Shown: positions 1 through 8,580, counted from the stretch's first letter. The stretch: 64,000 nt of DNA from an uncultured Oscillospiraceae bacterium (GCA_910588635.1 CAJUPW010000004.1:27348-91347), one strand, 5' to 3'. A program made the numbers and translations. Notes: generated by a model from the letters alone, not told the origin.

Positions 1-892
1 CCTCGCTCTCGTCCAGCTCGGGGAGCAGGCCCCGCTTTTTCAGCACCTTTGTGCCGATGGTGGCGATGTCCATGAGGGTTTGGGGACGGGCGGCGGCCTT
101 CTCCTCTCCATAGACCTCCACCCGGGCGGCAAGGTAGCGCTCATAGGCAGCTTTGACGGCGGGGTCGTCGATCCGGACCTGGTCCAGATGGGTGGAGAAG
201 GTGGTGTGGCGGCAGTGATCGGACCAGTAGGTGTCCACCACCCGCACCTCGGTGATGGTGGGGTCCCGCCGCTCCCAGTCCCGGAAGTAGGTCTGGAGGA
301 ATTTCAGGTCGTCCAGATCCATGGCCAGCCCCAGCCGGTCCAGCAAGGCGGCCAGACCGGCCTCGTCCATGGCGGTAAAGCCGGTTACCGTGTCCACGTG
401 GTCGGGGATGGCGTGTTCCCGCACCAGGGTCTCCGGCTTCTCCAGAGAGGCCTCCCGGCTTTCCACCGGGTTGATGAGGAAGGCCTTGATTTTGTCCAAA
501 TCCTCCTGCGACAGCCCGCCCCACAGCAGATACAGCTTAGCGTAGGCCACCAGGGGCCGCTCCACCCCGGCCATAAGCTGGATGCACTGGGCGGCGGAGT
601 CCGCCCGCTGGTCGAACTGCCCCGGCAGAGCCTCCACCCCAAACCAGGCACCCGCCATGCGGGGCATGGGATAGTCCTCGTCGTACACCACGTCCACCTG
701 GGGCTCGGAAAAGACAATGTCCTTGGCCCGCCGGTAGACGGCGGGGTCGATCTGCTCCACGTCATACCGGTTCAAAATTTCAACCGACTGGAGCCCGGAA
801 ATCCCCAGCTGCTCCCGCAGCTGCCTGCACAGGCCCTGGGCTTCCACGTCGAAGCCCTCTTTTTTCTTGGAGTAGCAGCGGTAAACACTCAT
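1..892 (-). CDS. purL: Phosphoribosylformylglycinamidine synthase, N-terminal part (runs off the left edge)
   Basis: FGAM synthase converts FGAR, glutamine and ATP to FGAM in step 4 of de novo purine synthesis in the cytosol. About 297 residues are visible, starting MSVYRCYSKKK at an ATG preceded by AACGGAGGA. The hallmark VDTYWSDHCRHTTF of the FGAM synthase superfamily lies around residue 240. The long N-terminal region before that motif fits the large (about 1,240 aa) clostridial form with a fused glutaminase domain rather than the short Bacillus PurL, but the C-terminus lies outside the window. It starts 18 bp after the stop of the upstream solute-binding lipoprotein gene, so the two are probably co-transcribed. 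Confidence 0.95.
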   Translation of the reverse strand, partial: MSVYRCYSKKKEGFDVEAQGLCRQLREQLGISGLQSVEILNRYDVEQIDPAVYRRAKDIVFSEPQVDVVYDEDYPMPRMAGAWFGVEALPGQFDQRADSAAQCIQLMAGVERPLVAYAKLYLLWGGLSQEDLDKIKAFLINPVESREASLEKPETLVREHAIPDHVDTVTGFTAMDEAGLAALLDRLGLAMDLDDLKFLQTYFRDWERRDPTITEVRVVDTYWSDHCRHTTFSTHLDQVRIDDPAVKAAYERYLAARVEVYGEEKAAARPQTLMDIATIGTKVLKKRGLLPELDESE

Positions 893-910
893 GGTCGTTA
901 TCCTCCGTTT

Positions 911-2431
911 TTATTTCACATTCCAGTTTTCTATCTGATAAAACACATTTCCCCGCACCGGAGACAGGCCTGACAGCCTGCCCCACTGGGTGAGGACGGA
1001 GCCGTTCTTGAAAGCGATGGGAACAATGGGCGTCTGCTCGTTCAGCAGATCGAACAGAGCCAGGGCGGCGGCGGGCTTGTCCTCGGGAGAGGCGGCGTGC
1101 ATCGTATAGAGCAGGCCGTTGGCCGCCTCGTCGGTCCATCCGCCGTAGTTCAGCGCACCGGAGGAGGACAGCAGGGGGGAGAGGTCAAAGTCGGCAGTGA
1201 GGACGGTCTCACCCAGATACAGGTCAAAGTTCCCCACGGCCAGGGCGGCGGTGAAGTCCTCGAAGGACAGCTGCCGCAGCTCCACGGTGAGGCCGGCGGC
1301 CTCCAGCTGGTAGGCGATGCGCTGGGCGGCGGAGGCCTTGGCGGTGTTTTCACTGTTTACCAGGAAAACCAGCTCTTTGCCCTGGAGCTTCAGCTCGGAT
1401 ACCTGGGCCGCCAGGCCCTCCGGGTCATAGCCCGGCGCGGCGGACAGGGCGTGCGGGCTGTACAAGGCGCTGTCCGGGTGTACGGGGAGCCGGGCCGGGC
1501 GGGCGTGGTTGGCGTAGGAGACGGAGACGGCCGCATCCCGGTCCACCGCCAGGGCCAGGGTCCGGCGGACCTCCGGCGAGCGGCACAGGCCGCTCTGGGT
1601 ATTGAAGCCCAGGTAGAGAAAATCGGTTGTGGGATAGTCCCAGGTCTGGTAATTGCCCCCGTAGCCCATGGCGCTGGTGGCCATCAGGTCCACATCCGCC
1701 AGGGAGACGTCCCCGGCGTCAAAGGCGTAAATCAGATCGTCGCTTTTGCTTGCGCTGTGGAGGGGGATGGACTGGACGGGCAGGACCTTCTCCTTCTGCC
1801 ACCAGCCGGTCCGGGCGGTGAGGGACGTTCCGTCCTCTGAGAGGACGTAGGGCCCGGTGCCGGCGGGCCGGTCTCCATCCCCCTGGGCGATGGGAATGTC
1901 CAGCAGCAGGGGGAGGGAGCCGTTGGGCCGGCGCAAGGTCACGACCACCTGATTGAGGGCCTCCGCCGGAGCGGAAACAGCGGCCACGTCGGCCAGCCTG
2001 GCCTGATACCGGCCCCGGTCGGAGCGGGCCAGGTCCAGGGCGGCGGCGACGGCTGCCCCGTCCAGAGGTGCGCCGTCGGAGAAGGTGACGCGGTCGCGCA
2101 GGGTGAAGGTCCACACAAGCTTGTCCTCACTGACGGTGCAGCTCTCACACAGCACCGGCTGGGCCTGGAAGGAGGCGTCCACCGCGAACAGGCTCTCGTA
2201 GAGCAGAGGGGAAAGCGTGAGGTTGGCCCGGTTGGCGGCCAGGGTGGGGTGGAGGCTGAATTCCGGGTAGAAGGCCAGGGTGAAGGGGATGTCTCTGGGG
2301 GGCGGGTCCTCCTTTTGGCCCATGTCCTCCGGGGAAGAGGCGGAACCGGAGAGGTCGGGAATGGTCCCCCCGCCGCAGGCGGTGAGGAAGAGGAGCAGGA
2401 CGAGGGCAAACGCGGCAATTTGTCGTTTCAT
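911..2431 (-). CDS. ABC transporter substrate-binding lipoprotein, family 5 (peptide/nickel type)
   Basis: 506 aa. The N-terminus is a lipoprotein signal peptide ending in the lipobox LTAC, so the mature protein should be anchored outside the membrane. The fold is that of SBP_bac_5 proteins: an early segment like FTLRDRVTFSDGAPLDGAAV (the usual F-x-L-R-x-G-V-x-F-S-D-G block) near residue 105 and a C-terminal segment with repeated aromatic positions. Such proteins bind oligopeptides, dipeptides or nickel chelates for an ABC importer, but no permease or ATPase gene lies beside it, so it is an orphan here. It sits between pgeF and purL on the same strand. The substrate cannot be read from the sequence; purine-gene linkage is only suggestive. 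The start is supported by AGAGGAA upstream. Confidence 0.85.
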   Translation of the reverse strand: MKRQIAAFALVLLLFLTACGGGTIPDLSGSASSPEDMGQKEDPPPRDIPFTLAFYPEFSLHPTLAANRANLTLSPLLYESLFAVDASFQAQPVLCESCTVSEDKLVWTFTLRDRVTFSDGAPLDGAAVAAALDLARSDRGRYQARLADVAAVSAPAEALNQVVVTLRRPNGSLPLLLDIPIAQGDGDRPAGTGPYVLSEDGTSLTARTGWWQKEKVLPVQSIPLHSASKSDDLIYAFDAGDVSLADVDLMATSAMGYGGNYQTWDYPTTDFLYLGFNTQSGLCRSPEVRRTLALAVDRDAAVSVSYANHARPARLPVHPDSALYSPHALSAAPGYDPEGLAAQVSELKLQGKELVFLVNSENTAKASAAQRIAYQLEAAGLTVELRQLSFEDFTAALAVGNFDLYLGETVLTADFDLSPLLSSSGALNYGGWTDEAANGLLYTMHAASPEDKPAAALALFDLLNEQTPIVPIAFKNGSVLTQWGRLSGLSPVRGNVFYQIENWNVK

Positions 2432-2456
2432 GGGCAGTTCCTCTGCAGATAATGGC

Positions 2457-2530
2457 GTAGGGGGCGGTCTCTGCGCCGCCCTTGACTCCAGGTCTATGAT
2501 TTACCGGGGCGGCACGGAGGCCGCCCCTAC
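2457..2530. repeat. BIME-like pair of GC-rich palindromes
   Basis: The gap between pgeF and the lipoprotein gene holds two short hairpins in head-to-head order. The outer ends are inverted (GTAGGGGGCGG at 2457 and CCGCCCCTAC at 2521). The second unit is GGGGCGGC-6 nt-GCCGCCCC at 2506-2527. A second copy of the arrangement lies at 19654-19737, so this is a dispersed intergenic repeat rather than a single terminator. Confidence 0.7.
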
Positions 2531-2534
2531 AGGG

Positions 2535-3347
2535 CTACACAAGCTGGATCATAGCCGCCATGCTCCCCCGGGCGCCCCCCTGGACCCGGTGGGACCAGAA
2601 TTCGTCCAGCTGGCAGGCGGTGCAGGCGGAGCAGATGGCGATATTCTCCTGCGCCAGTCCCGCCCGCTCCAGCCAGCGGGCGTTGGCCCCTTTCAGATCC
2701 ACGGAGAACTTGCCCTCCCGGGACAGGGGGCGGACGAAGGGCTCCGCGTCCGGCCCCAGCCGGACGCGCAGACCGTCGGGAACGTCGCGGTGGGTCTCAA
2801 AGCAGCACGGGCCGATGCCCGGCCCGATGGCGGCCAGGATGTGCTCCGGCGCACAGCCGTAGTCCCGGACCATGGCTTCCGCCGCCCGGGCGGCGGCGCC
2901 GGCGGCGGTGCCCCGCCAGCCGGCGTGGACGGCGGCGATGCAGCGGCGGACCGGGTCGTAGAGCAGGATGGGGATGCAGTCCCCGGAGAAAATAGTGAGG
3001 CACACCCCGGACTCGTTGGTGACGAGGCCGTCGGCCTCAAAGGAGCCGGGGGCCTCGGGATGCTCCATGACGTCCGCCCGGCCGACCGGGCGGATGATAT
3101 CGCTGTGGATCTGATGGTTCTTCACCAGGGCGTTGGGGTCCGTGCCAGCGGCGGCGCAGAAACGGACAAAGTTTTCCCGGACGTTTACCGGGTCGTCCCC
3201 CCGGTTGGCCCCCAGGTTCAGGCTGTCCATGGGGGCGGGGGAGACCCCTCCCAGCCGGGTGGAGAAGCCGTGACCCGCCCCGGCCCAGGCCGGGTCCGAA
3301 CAGGCATAAAAAGAGACGCCATGGCGCTGCTGTCTTGTAATTTCCAT
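2535..3347 (-). CDS. pgeF: Laccase-domain purine nucleoside phosphorylase/peptidoglycan editing factor (YfiH/YlmD family)
   Basis: 270 aa, the usual family length. Members are cytosolic zinc or copper proteins with purine nucleoside phosphorylase and adenosine deaminase activity; the Escherichia coli member also prevents misincorporation of L-Ser into peptidoglycan. Family blocks are present: GFSTRLGGVS near residue 28, NHQIHSD near 98, FSGDCIPILL near 130, AAVHAGWRGT near 150 and IGPGIGPCCFE near 180. The His and Cys residues of the metal site lie in these blocks. The C-terminus FWSHR-QGG-ARG-AA is also typical. A promoter is readable at 3379-3407. Position ahead of purL fits a purine-salvage role, but that link is inference. 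Confidence 0.93.
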   Translation of the reverse strand: MEITRQQRHGVSFYACSDPAWAGAGHGFSTRLGGVSPAPMDSLNLGANRGDDPVNVRENFVRFCAAAGTDPNALVKNHQIHSDIIRPVGRADVMEHPEAPGSFEADGLVTNESGVCLTIFSGDCIPILLYDPVRRCIAAVHAGWRGTAAGAAARAAEAMVRDYGCAPEHILAAIGPGIGPCCFETHRDVPDGLRVRLGPDAEPFVRPLSREGKFSVDLKGANARWLERAGLAQENIAICSACTACQLDEFWSHRVQGGARGSMAAMIQLV

Positions 3348-3378
3348 GGCGTTCCCCCCACGTTTGAAATGATATTCT

Positions 3379-3407
3379 ATTCTATCCTAAAACCTGTCGG
3401 ATGGCAA
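3379..3407 (-). promoter_or_regulatory. Sigma-A-type promoter for pgeF
   Basis: On the minus strand TTGCCA (3402-3407), a 17-bp spacer and TAGAAT (3379-3384), ending about 30 bp before the pgeF start. Confidence 0.5.
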
Positions 3408-3414
3408 CCCCTTT

Positions 3415-3627
3415 TTATAGCTGTTCCAGCTCCCGCAGAGTGTCCTGAATGGTTCTCTGGGGGATGTAGACCGCCGCCATCTCCTGGAGCTGGGCCAGAG
3501 AGAGGGAGCGGGCCGCGCCCACCATGGGATGCTTCATGAATTTGCCGAAGCGGCGCTGGAATACGGCCTTGGACTTCGGGTTGTCCAGCAGCTCTCCGAC
3601 TGTAATCTGTCTGTTGCGCAGGTCCAT
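3415..3627 (-). CDS. Small helical protein, function unknown (70 aa)
   Basis: 70 aa starting MDLRNRQITVGELL. The start is strongly supported by GGAGGTGA eight bases upstream. The pattern TVGELLDNP, then F-KF-HPM, then SLAQLQEMA, then an IP-R-L tail resembles a short all-helical module that I recall as a C-terminal tail of larger Clostridia proteins, where it reads roughly T-GELL-NP...P..M.-MT-L--LA. Here it stands alone. No catalytic residues, signal peptide or membrane segment are seen. It is divergent from the membrane-protein gene at 3753 and upstream of pgeF on the same strand. I cannot name a function. Confidence 0.75.
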   Translation of the reverse strand: MDLRNRQITVGELLDNPKSKAVFQRRFGKFMKHPMVGAARSLSLAQLQEMAAVYIPQRTIQDTLRELEQL

Positions 3628-3687
3628 GTAAAATCACCTCCGAAACAGTCTATGCGCCTGCGGGCCGAGCCTTGACAAGCGGCTTCC

Positions 3688-3716
3688 TTGACTTTCACGG
3701 CGGAAAGGGCTATACT
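3688..3716 (+). promoter_or_regulatory. Sigma-A promoter for the 3753 membrane-protein gene
   Basis: TTGACT (3688-3693), 17-bp spacer, TATACT (3711-3716), followed by AT-rich DNA and the GGAGG site at 3741. Confidence 0.7.
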
Positions 3717-3752
3717 GCATATTAAGATTTTATTAAGATTGGAGGCGGTTTT

Positions 3753-4643
3753 GTGACGAAGAAGAAAAAGGGACTGCGCGCTGTCCTCTCCGCCGCCCAC
3801 GACGCCCTGCGGCGCAAGCGGACGGTGGCGGTGGTCTACTTCACCCTTCGTATCCTGGTCATCGTGATGATGGTGGCCCAATTCTTTAACGGAGACTTCG
3901 AGAGCGTCTTTCTTTGCGCCCTGACCCTGGTGCTCTTCCTGCTGCCTACGGTGTTCGAGCGGGCGCTGATGATCGACCTGCCCAATACCATGGAGATCAT
4001 CATCATGCTCTTCATCTTCGCCGCCGAGATACTGGGGGAGATCAGCTCCTTTTACACCACCTTCAAGGGCTGGGACACCATCCTCCACACCTTGAACGGC
4101 TTTCTCTGCGCCGCCATCGGCTTCGCCCTGGTGGACATGCTCAACCGCACGGAAAAGTTCTCCCTGTCCCTGTCGCCGGTGTTCATGTCCATTGTGGCCT
4201 TCTGCTTTTCCATGACCATCGGGGTGCTGTGGGAGTTCTTCGAGTGCGGTATGGACCAGCTGATGGCCCTGGACATGCAGAAGGACGCCGTGGTCCACTC
4301 CATCTCCTCCGTCATGCTGGACCCCACCGGGAAGAATAACCGGGTGCTCATTGAGAACATCGTGGACACCATAGTGGTCACGGCGGACGGCAGGCAGATA
4401 TCCCTGGGCCTGGGGGGCTATCTGGACATCGGCATCCTGGACACCATGAAAGACCTGTTCGTCAACTTCATCGGCGCGGTGGTTTTTTCTGTCATCGGCT
4501 ATTTCTACGTCAAGACCCGGGGCAAGGGGAAGTTTGCCAGCCGGTTTATCCCCCAGGTGGTGGAGGTCCAGCCCGAGGACATCGACCCCCGCCAGCCGAA
4601 ATTTTTCAAAAAGACGAAAAAAACTTCTCTGCCGGAGGAATAG
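3753..4643 (+). CDS. Polytopic membrane protein, YjdF/DUF2238-like
   Basis: 296 aa, GTG start with GGAGGCGG eight bases upstream. A basic N-terminus (MTKKKKG...) is followed by about six hydrophobic segments between residues 25 and 265. Characteristic polar positions inside the membrane part are GWDTILHTLNG near residue 110, GVLWEFFECGMDQ near 165, and DTMKDLFVNFIGA near 235. This D-x-x-x-H ... WE-FE ... DT-KD-----GA pattern is that of the DUF2238 (YjdF) family, whose function is not established. The C-terminus is cytosolic and charged. It is followed by the DUF1540 gene and may share its transcript. Confidence 0.8.
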   Translation: MTKKKKGLRAVLSAAHDALRRKRTVAVVYFTLRILVIVMMVAQFFNGDFESVFLCALTLVLFLLPTVFERALMIDLPNTMEIIIMLFIFAAEILGEISSFYTTFKGWDTILHTLNGFLCAAIGFALVDMLNRTEKFSLSLSPVFMSIVAFCFSMTIGVLWEFFECGMDQLMALDMQKDAVVHSISSVMLDPTGKNNRVLIENIVDTIVVTADGRQISLGLGGYLDIGILDTMKDLFVNFIGAVVFSVIGYFYVKTRGKGKFASRFIPQVVEVQPEDIDPRQPKFFKKTKKTSLPEE

Positions 4644-4698
4644 ACCGGAGCGGCGCGCGTCATACTAAGGCCATCCGAAACAAGGAGGGTTTAGTATC

Positions 4699-4875
4699 AT
4701 GACTGACAGGAAAACCTGCAACACCAGCATCAAGTGTTCCGTTGACACTTGCGCCTACAATGACCGCGCCCAGAACTGCTGCTCCCTGAACTCCATCAAG
4801 GTGGGCTGCTGCGACTGCTCCCCCACCAAGTGCGAGGGAACCGAGTGCGCCTCCTTCAAGCTGGGCGCGAAATAA
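4699..4875 (+). CDS. DUF1540 cysteine-rich small protein (58 aa)
   Basis: 58 codons, preceded by CAAGGAGGGTTTAG. The product holds ten cysteines, arranged as IKCSVDTCAYN, then NCC-L--I-VGCCDCSPTKCEGTEC, ending in ASFKLGAK. This is the C-x3-4-C-x(n)-C spacing with a final C-x-x-FK that defines DUF1540 proteins, which are common in sporulating Clostridia and probably bind metal through their cysteines (inference). It is followed at once by a strong terminator. Expression and role are unknown. Confidence 0.88.
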   Translation: MTDRKTCNTSIKCSVDTCAYNDRAQNCCSLNSIKVGCCDCSPTKCEGTECASFKLGAK

Positions 4876-4880
4876 AAGGC

Positions 4881-4912
4881 AAAACGCTCCGCCGGGACGG
4901 CGGAGCGTTTTT
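4881..4912. terminator. Bidirectional intrinsic terminator
   Basis: AAAACGCTCCGCC, 5-nt loop, GGCGGAGCGTTTTT. It separates the convergent DUF1540 and rnfA genes and has A and T tracts on the proper sides to work in both directions. Confidence 0.9.
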
Positions 4913-4917
4913 CATAT

Positions 4918-5508
4918 CTATCCCAGATAGAGCCCATAGTAGCCCATAAGGGCCATGGCCATCAGCCCGGCGGTGATGAGCTGGATGGGAACTCCGCGAA
5001 AGGCCCGGGGGCAGCGGTTCAGGTCCACTTCCTTCTGCAGACTGGCAAAGCTGGCCAGAGCCAGGGTGGCGCCCACGCCGCCGCACAGGGCGTAGAGGAG
5101 GGCGGAGCCCAGTCCGTAGCTGCGCTGGGCCACCAGCAGGGCGGTGCCCAGGGCGGCGCAGTTGGTGGAGATGGAGGCCAGATTGCCGTCCGCCCGGCGG
5201 GACAGCTCGGGGACGCAGGCGCGGAGAAAGCGGCGCAGTCCGGCAACCAGGGCGGGGATGAGCAAGGCAAAGGCCAGCACCCGGAAGTGCGCCCAGCCGT
5301 ACCGGCTGAGCAGCCAGAAGTCGATGAGCCAGGCGCACAGCTCCCCCAGCACCATGACTACGGTGAGGCAGATGCCGGTGCGCAAAGCCTCCCGGGGCTG
5401 AGAGAAGGACTCCCGGTGGGTGCCGATGCCCGTGCAGGAGACCAGCACCAGATTTTCCGACAACAGGGCGGCCAGGGCCACCCCCGCCAATTCAAGGGCG
5501 GTGTTCAC
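4918..5508 (-). CDS. rnfA: Rnf complex subunit RnfA
   Basis: 196 aa integral membrane protein (family length about 193) with six predicted helices. RnfA belongs to the inner core of the ferredoxin:NAD+ oxidoreductase that couples electron flow to Na+ or H+ export. Both conserved cysteines that in known Rnf/Nqr complexes coordinate an intramembrane iron site are present: ENLVLVSCTG near residue 25 and STNCAALG near 115. The terminal PIQLITAGLMAMALMG is also typical. It starts at GTG, 15 bp after rnfDG, with AGGGGGGAAAGAG as ribosome-binding site. The usual partner RnfE, its paralogue, is not encoded next to it, and the gene ends against a terminator. Confidence 0.9.
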   Translation of the reverse strand: MNTALELAGVALAALLSENLVLVSCTGIGTHRESFSQPREALRTGICLTVVMVLGELCAWLIDFWLLSRYGWAHFRVLAFALLIPALVAGLRRFLRACVPELSRRADGNLASISTNCAALGTALLVAQRSYGLGSALLYALCGGVGATLALASFASLQKEVDLNRCPRAFRGVPIQLITAGLMAMALMGYYGLYLG

Positions 5509-5523
5509 TGCTCTTTCCCCCCT

Positions 5524-7182
5524 TTACTGCGTATCTTCATAGTTGATCTCCCCCGAGGTGTCCAGATTGGCCACGATGTTCAGCGCCCGGTTGACCCCGG
5601 CGGTGATGGCCTTGGAGGTGGCGGTGGCGCCGCTGACGGCGTCCATGGAGTTGGGTCCGGAGGTGCGGATGGTGCCAGACCGGCCCACATACCGGGCCAG
5701 GGCGGCGGAGGTCATGGCCGCGGTGCCCACCCGGTGGGTCTCATTGTGGCTGTTGACGGCCACGCCGGTGACGGCACCGTTCAGGTCTACGCCCACCGTC
5801 ATGGTGATGGGGCCGGCAAAGCCCTGGCTATGGACCTCCACGCAGTAGCCCAGCAAGTGGCCCTCGGCGTCGTAGCCGGCGATGATGGACATGGCTCCGG
5901 CGGCCCGGTAGGGGGTCTCGACCCCCACGGCGGCCTGGGGCATGGCCTGAGTCAGGATTTTGTGCTGGGCCTGGACCTCCGCCCGGGCGGTGTTCAGATC
6001 GGTAAAGCGGTGGACCCCAAAGACCACAGCGCAGGTGACCGCGAAAACGCCGGCCAGCGGCCCCACGGTTTTCAGGAGAGCCCGCAGCAGGTCCAGGTAG
6101 GCCTCGCCGGGCGCCTGGCCCTCCCGGGGCTTGGGGATGCGGAGGTTCAGCCTGGGGCGGACGAACTTGATTTTGGACAGTTCGGCAAGCCACCGGGCCA
6201 GAACGGCCCTGGTGGCGGCAAAGTTGCCGATGCCGAAGCGCCGGGGCAGGCCCAGCCTATCCAGCAGCCAGACGGTGCAGTTCATGGTAAGGATGGCCCA
6301 GCCCACTCCCTCCGGGTAGGGGCTGCTGCCGCGCAGCAGCACGGTGAGCAGACCGCAGCCCACGCCGTACATCACCTGGCCCCGGGGGGTGACCGGGGAG
6401 GTGGCGGGGTCGGTGGCGAAAAAGATCGCGCCCATCAGCAGGCCGCCGCCCATGAGCTGGTAGGCGGTCCAGACGGGGGGAGAGACCCCCGCGGGGGCGG
6501 AGAGCAAGGCAATTGCAGCCACCGTCCCCAGGTAGGACAGGGGGACCCGGGCAGAGATCACCCGGCGCAGCAGCAGGTAGCCCAGCCCCAACAGGAGCAT
6601 GAAAGCGGAAATTTCACCCATGCAGCCGCCCCGCCGGCCCAGAAACATGAGGTCCAGGGAGACGGGGGGGAGGGAACCCTCGTGAAGAAAGGACATGGGT
6701 GTGGCGGCAGACACCGCATCCGGATTGGTCATGGACAGCCTCTGCATGGGCTGGGGCCAAGTGGTCATCAGCATGGGCAAGGTGCCAGCCAGCATCCGGC
6801 CGGCCAGGGCGGGGTTCATGAAGTTCCGGCCCAGGCCGCCGTAGAACTGTTTCACCACGATGACGGCGAAGCAAGCCCCCATCACCGGCACCCAGAAGGG
6901 GGTGCTGGCAGGCAGGCTGAGGGCCAGCAGCAGGCCGGTGACGCAGGCGGACAGATCGCCGATGGACAGGCTCTGGCGGGTAAGCAGCCGGTAGAGCAGC
7001 TCAAAGCCGACGCTGGACGCCACCGAAACGGCGCACAGAGCCAGCACACGGGGTCCGAAGAAAAATACTGCCATGCCCAAGGCGGGGAGCAGGGCGACAA
7101 TCACGTCCAGCATCATGGCGCGGGTGGTGGAGGACTGACGCAGCTGGGGGGGCAGGCGCTTGGGGGTGTATACGGCGCTCAC
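5524..7182 (-). CDS. RnfD-RnfG fusion protein of the Rnf complex
   Basis: 552 aa when started at the GTG that overlaps the rnfC stop (GTGA). The open frame extends further upstream, but that part is antisense-like sequence inside rnfC. Residues 1-340 are RnfD: a multi-helix membrane domain with DAVSAATPMS, the usual covalent-FMN threonine motif, and the NPAL block FMNPALAGRM. A linker of about 45 residues follows, then one helix (about 375-395). Residues 395-552 are RnfG: a periplasm-like domain with an FMN-binding motif DAVSGATATS. The two normally separate flavoprotein subunits are thus one chain. There is no in-frame stop and no internal ribosome-binding site that I can see. Confidence 0.88.
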   Translation of the reverse strand: MSAVYTPKRLPPQLRQSSTTRAMMLDVIVALLPALGMAVFFFGPRVLALCAVSVASSVGFELLYRLLTRQSLSIGDLSACVTGLLLALSLPASTPFWVPVMGACFAVIVVKQFYGGLGRNFMNPALAGRMLAGTLPMLMTTWPQPMQRLSMTNPDAVSAATPMSFLHEGSLPPVSLDLMFLGRRGGCMGEISAFMLLLGLGYLLLRRVISARVPLSYLGTVAAIALLSAPAGVSPPVWTAYQLMGGGLLMGAIFFATDPATSPVTPRGQVMYGVGCGLLTVLLRGSSPYPEGVGWAILTMNCTVWLLDRLGLPRRFGIGNFAATRAVLARWLAELSKIKFVRPRLNLRIPKPREGQAPGEAYLDLLRALLKTVGPLAGVFAVTCAVVFGVHRFTDLNTARAEVQAQHKILTQAMPQAAVGVETPYRAAGAMSIIAGYDAEGHLLGYCVEVHSQGFAGPITMTVGVDLNGAVTGVAVNSHNETHRVGTAAMTSAALARYVGRSGTIRTSGPNSMDAVSGATATSKAITAGVNRALNIVANLDTSGEINYEDTQ

Positions 7183-8501
7183 CTGTTGGCCACCCCCCGT
7201 CTCAAAAGGGCGGCGGCGGAGGCCACCGTCTCCACCAGAGGAATCTGGGCGGGACAGATGAAGGAGCAGCAGCCGCAGGCATTGCAGTCCTCCAGGTGGT
7301 ACTTGGCCAGCTTGTCCAGGTCCTGTTCCTCCAGAGCCCGGCGGATGATGGTAGGGGCCAGGTGCATGGGACAGGCGGCCACGCACTTGCCGCACCGGAT
7401 GCACACCCCGGAGGGGATGTCCGGCTTATGTTCCCAGCTGGTGAGGCAGACCAGGCTGTTGGTGTCCTTGGTCACCGGCGCGTTCAGATCGGTGAGGGCA
7501 ATGCCCATCATAGGTCCGCCGATGAGCATGCGGTCGGCCTCCTCCCGCAGGCCGCCGCAGGTCTCCAGCAGGTGGCGCAGGGGGGTTCCGATGGGCACCC
7601 ACAGATTCCGGGGACGGGTGACCGCTCCGCCGGTGACGGTGACAGCCCGGTGCGTGAGAGGGCGGCCCATAAACAGGGCGTCGTGGATGGCGTACACGGT
7701 GGCCACGTTGAATACGGCGCACTTCACGTCCAGGGGGGAGCCCCCGGGGGGCACCTCCCGGCCGGTGACGGTCTGGATGATCTGCTTTTCCGCCCCCAGG
7801 GGGTAGCAGGTGCGCACGGGGAGAATCTGCACCCGGCCGCCGCTGCGGCGCAGGCGGCGCTCCACAGCCTCCACGGCATTGAGCTTATCCCCCTCTGTGA
7901 CCAGGACGACCCGCTCGCACTGTAAACACTGGGACAGGGCCTGGGCGCCCCGGAGGATGCGCTCCCCCCGCTCCAGCAGCAGGCGGTAGTCCGATGTGAC
8001 GTAGGGCTCGCACTCGGCGGCGTTGACGATCAGGGTGTCAATCTTCCCGGCGGAGCGGAAGATTTTCTCCCAGGTGGGGAAACAGCCGCCCCCCATGCCC
8101 ACAATCCCCGCCTCAGCCACCCGTTCCACCATCTGTTCCAGAGTGAACTGGCGGGGGTCCAGAGGGGGCATGTTGCCGGGATAGGGTGAGCTGCGGTCGT
8201 CATTATGGATGACAATGGCGGGGGACCGCCCGCCCCAGGGGTGGGGCCGGTCCTCAATGGCGATCACCCGGCCGGAGACGCTGGCGTGGGCCGCCGCCCC
8301 GGTCTGTCCCCGCCGGGCGATGGGCTGGCCTACCGTCACCGGGTCGCCGGGCCGGACCATGGGGGTAGCGGGGCCGTCGGCGCACATGACCAGGGGGATG
8401 ACGACCTCCTTGGAGGTCTGGGAGAGACGGGCCATGGGCTTGCGGCGGGTGATGCCTTTGCGCGTGGCGGGATACACTCCGCCAAAGAAGGAATGGGTCA
8501 T
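7179..8501 (-). CDS. rnfC: Rnf complex subunit RnfC (NADH-binding, two 4Fe-4S clusters)
   Basis: 440 aa from the ATG giving MTHSFFGGVYP, chosen because GGGGAGG lies seven bases upstream; an earlier in-frame ATG at 8519 lacks a well-spaced site. RnfC is the peripheral subunit that exchanges electrons with NAD(H). Visible features are the N-terminal barrel-sandwich domain, the flavin/NADH loop GMGGGCFPTWEK near residue 135 and two ferredoxin motifs, CIRCGKCVAACP near 365 and CNACGCCSFICP near 405. It is the first gene of the locus, with a promoter at 8581-8609, and overlaps rnfDG by 4 bp. Confidence 0.95.
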   Translation of the reverse strand: MTHSFFGGVYPATRKGITRRKPMARLSQTSKEVVIPLVMCADGPATPMVRPGDPVTVGQPIARRGQTGAAAHASVSGRVIAIEDRPHPWGGRSPAIVIHNDDRSSPYPGNMPPLDPRQFTLEQMVERVAEAGIVGMGGGCFPTWEKIFRSAGKIDTLIVNAAECEPYVTSDYRLLLERGERILRGAQALSQCLQCERVVLVTEGDKLNAVEAVERRLRRSGGRVQILPVRTCYPLGAEKQIIQTVTGREVPPGGSPLDVKCAVFNVATVYAIHDALFMGRPLTHRAVTVTGGAVTRPRNLWVPIGTPLRHLLETCGGLREEADRMLIGGPMMGIALTDLNAPVTKDTNSLVCLTSWEHKPDIPSGVCIRCGKCVAACPMHLAPTIIRRALEEQDLDKLAKYHLEDCNACGCCSFICPAQIPLVETVASAAALLRRGVANR

Positions 8502-8580
8502 ATGGAATCCTCCCCGCATCCTGCCGGAAAACGGAATCTCGACAAAATGCGCGTGTCAATTCGATATTTCTACATATTAC

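Noticed and set aside
7183..7404. Upstream extension of the RnfD-RnfG frame
   Set aside because: The added residues are out-of-frame rnfC sequence. The GTG overlapping the rnfC stop gives the expected RnfD N-terminus.
5287..7806. 839-codon open frame on the plus strand across the Rnf locus
   Set aside because: Antisense shadow of rnfA, rnfDG and rnfC, with no recognisable domain.
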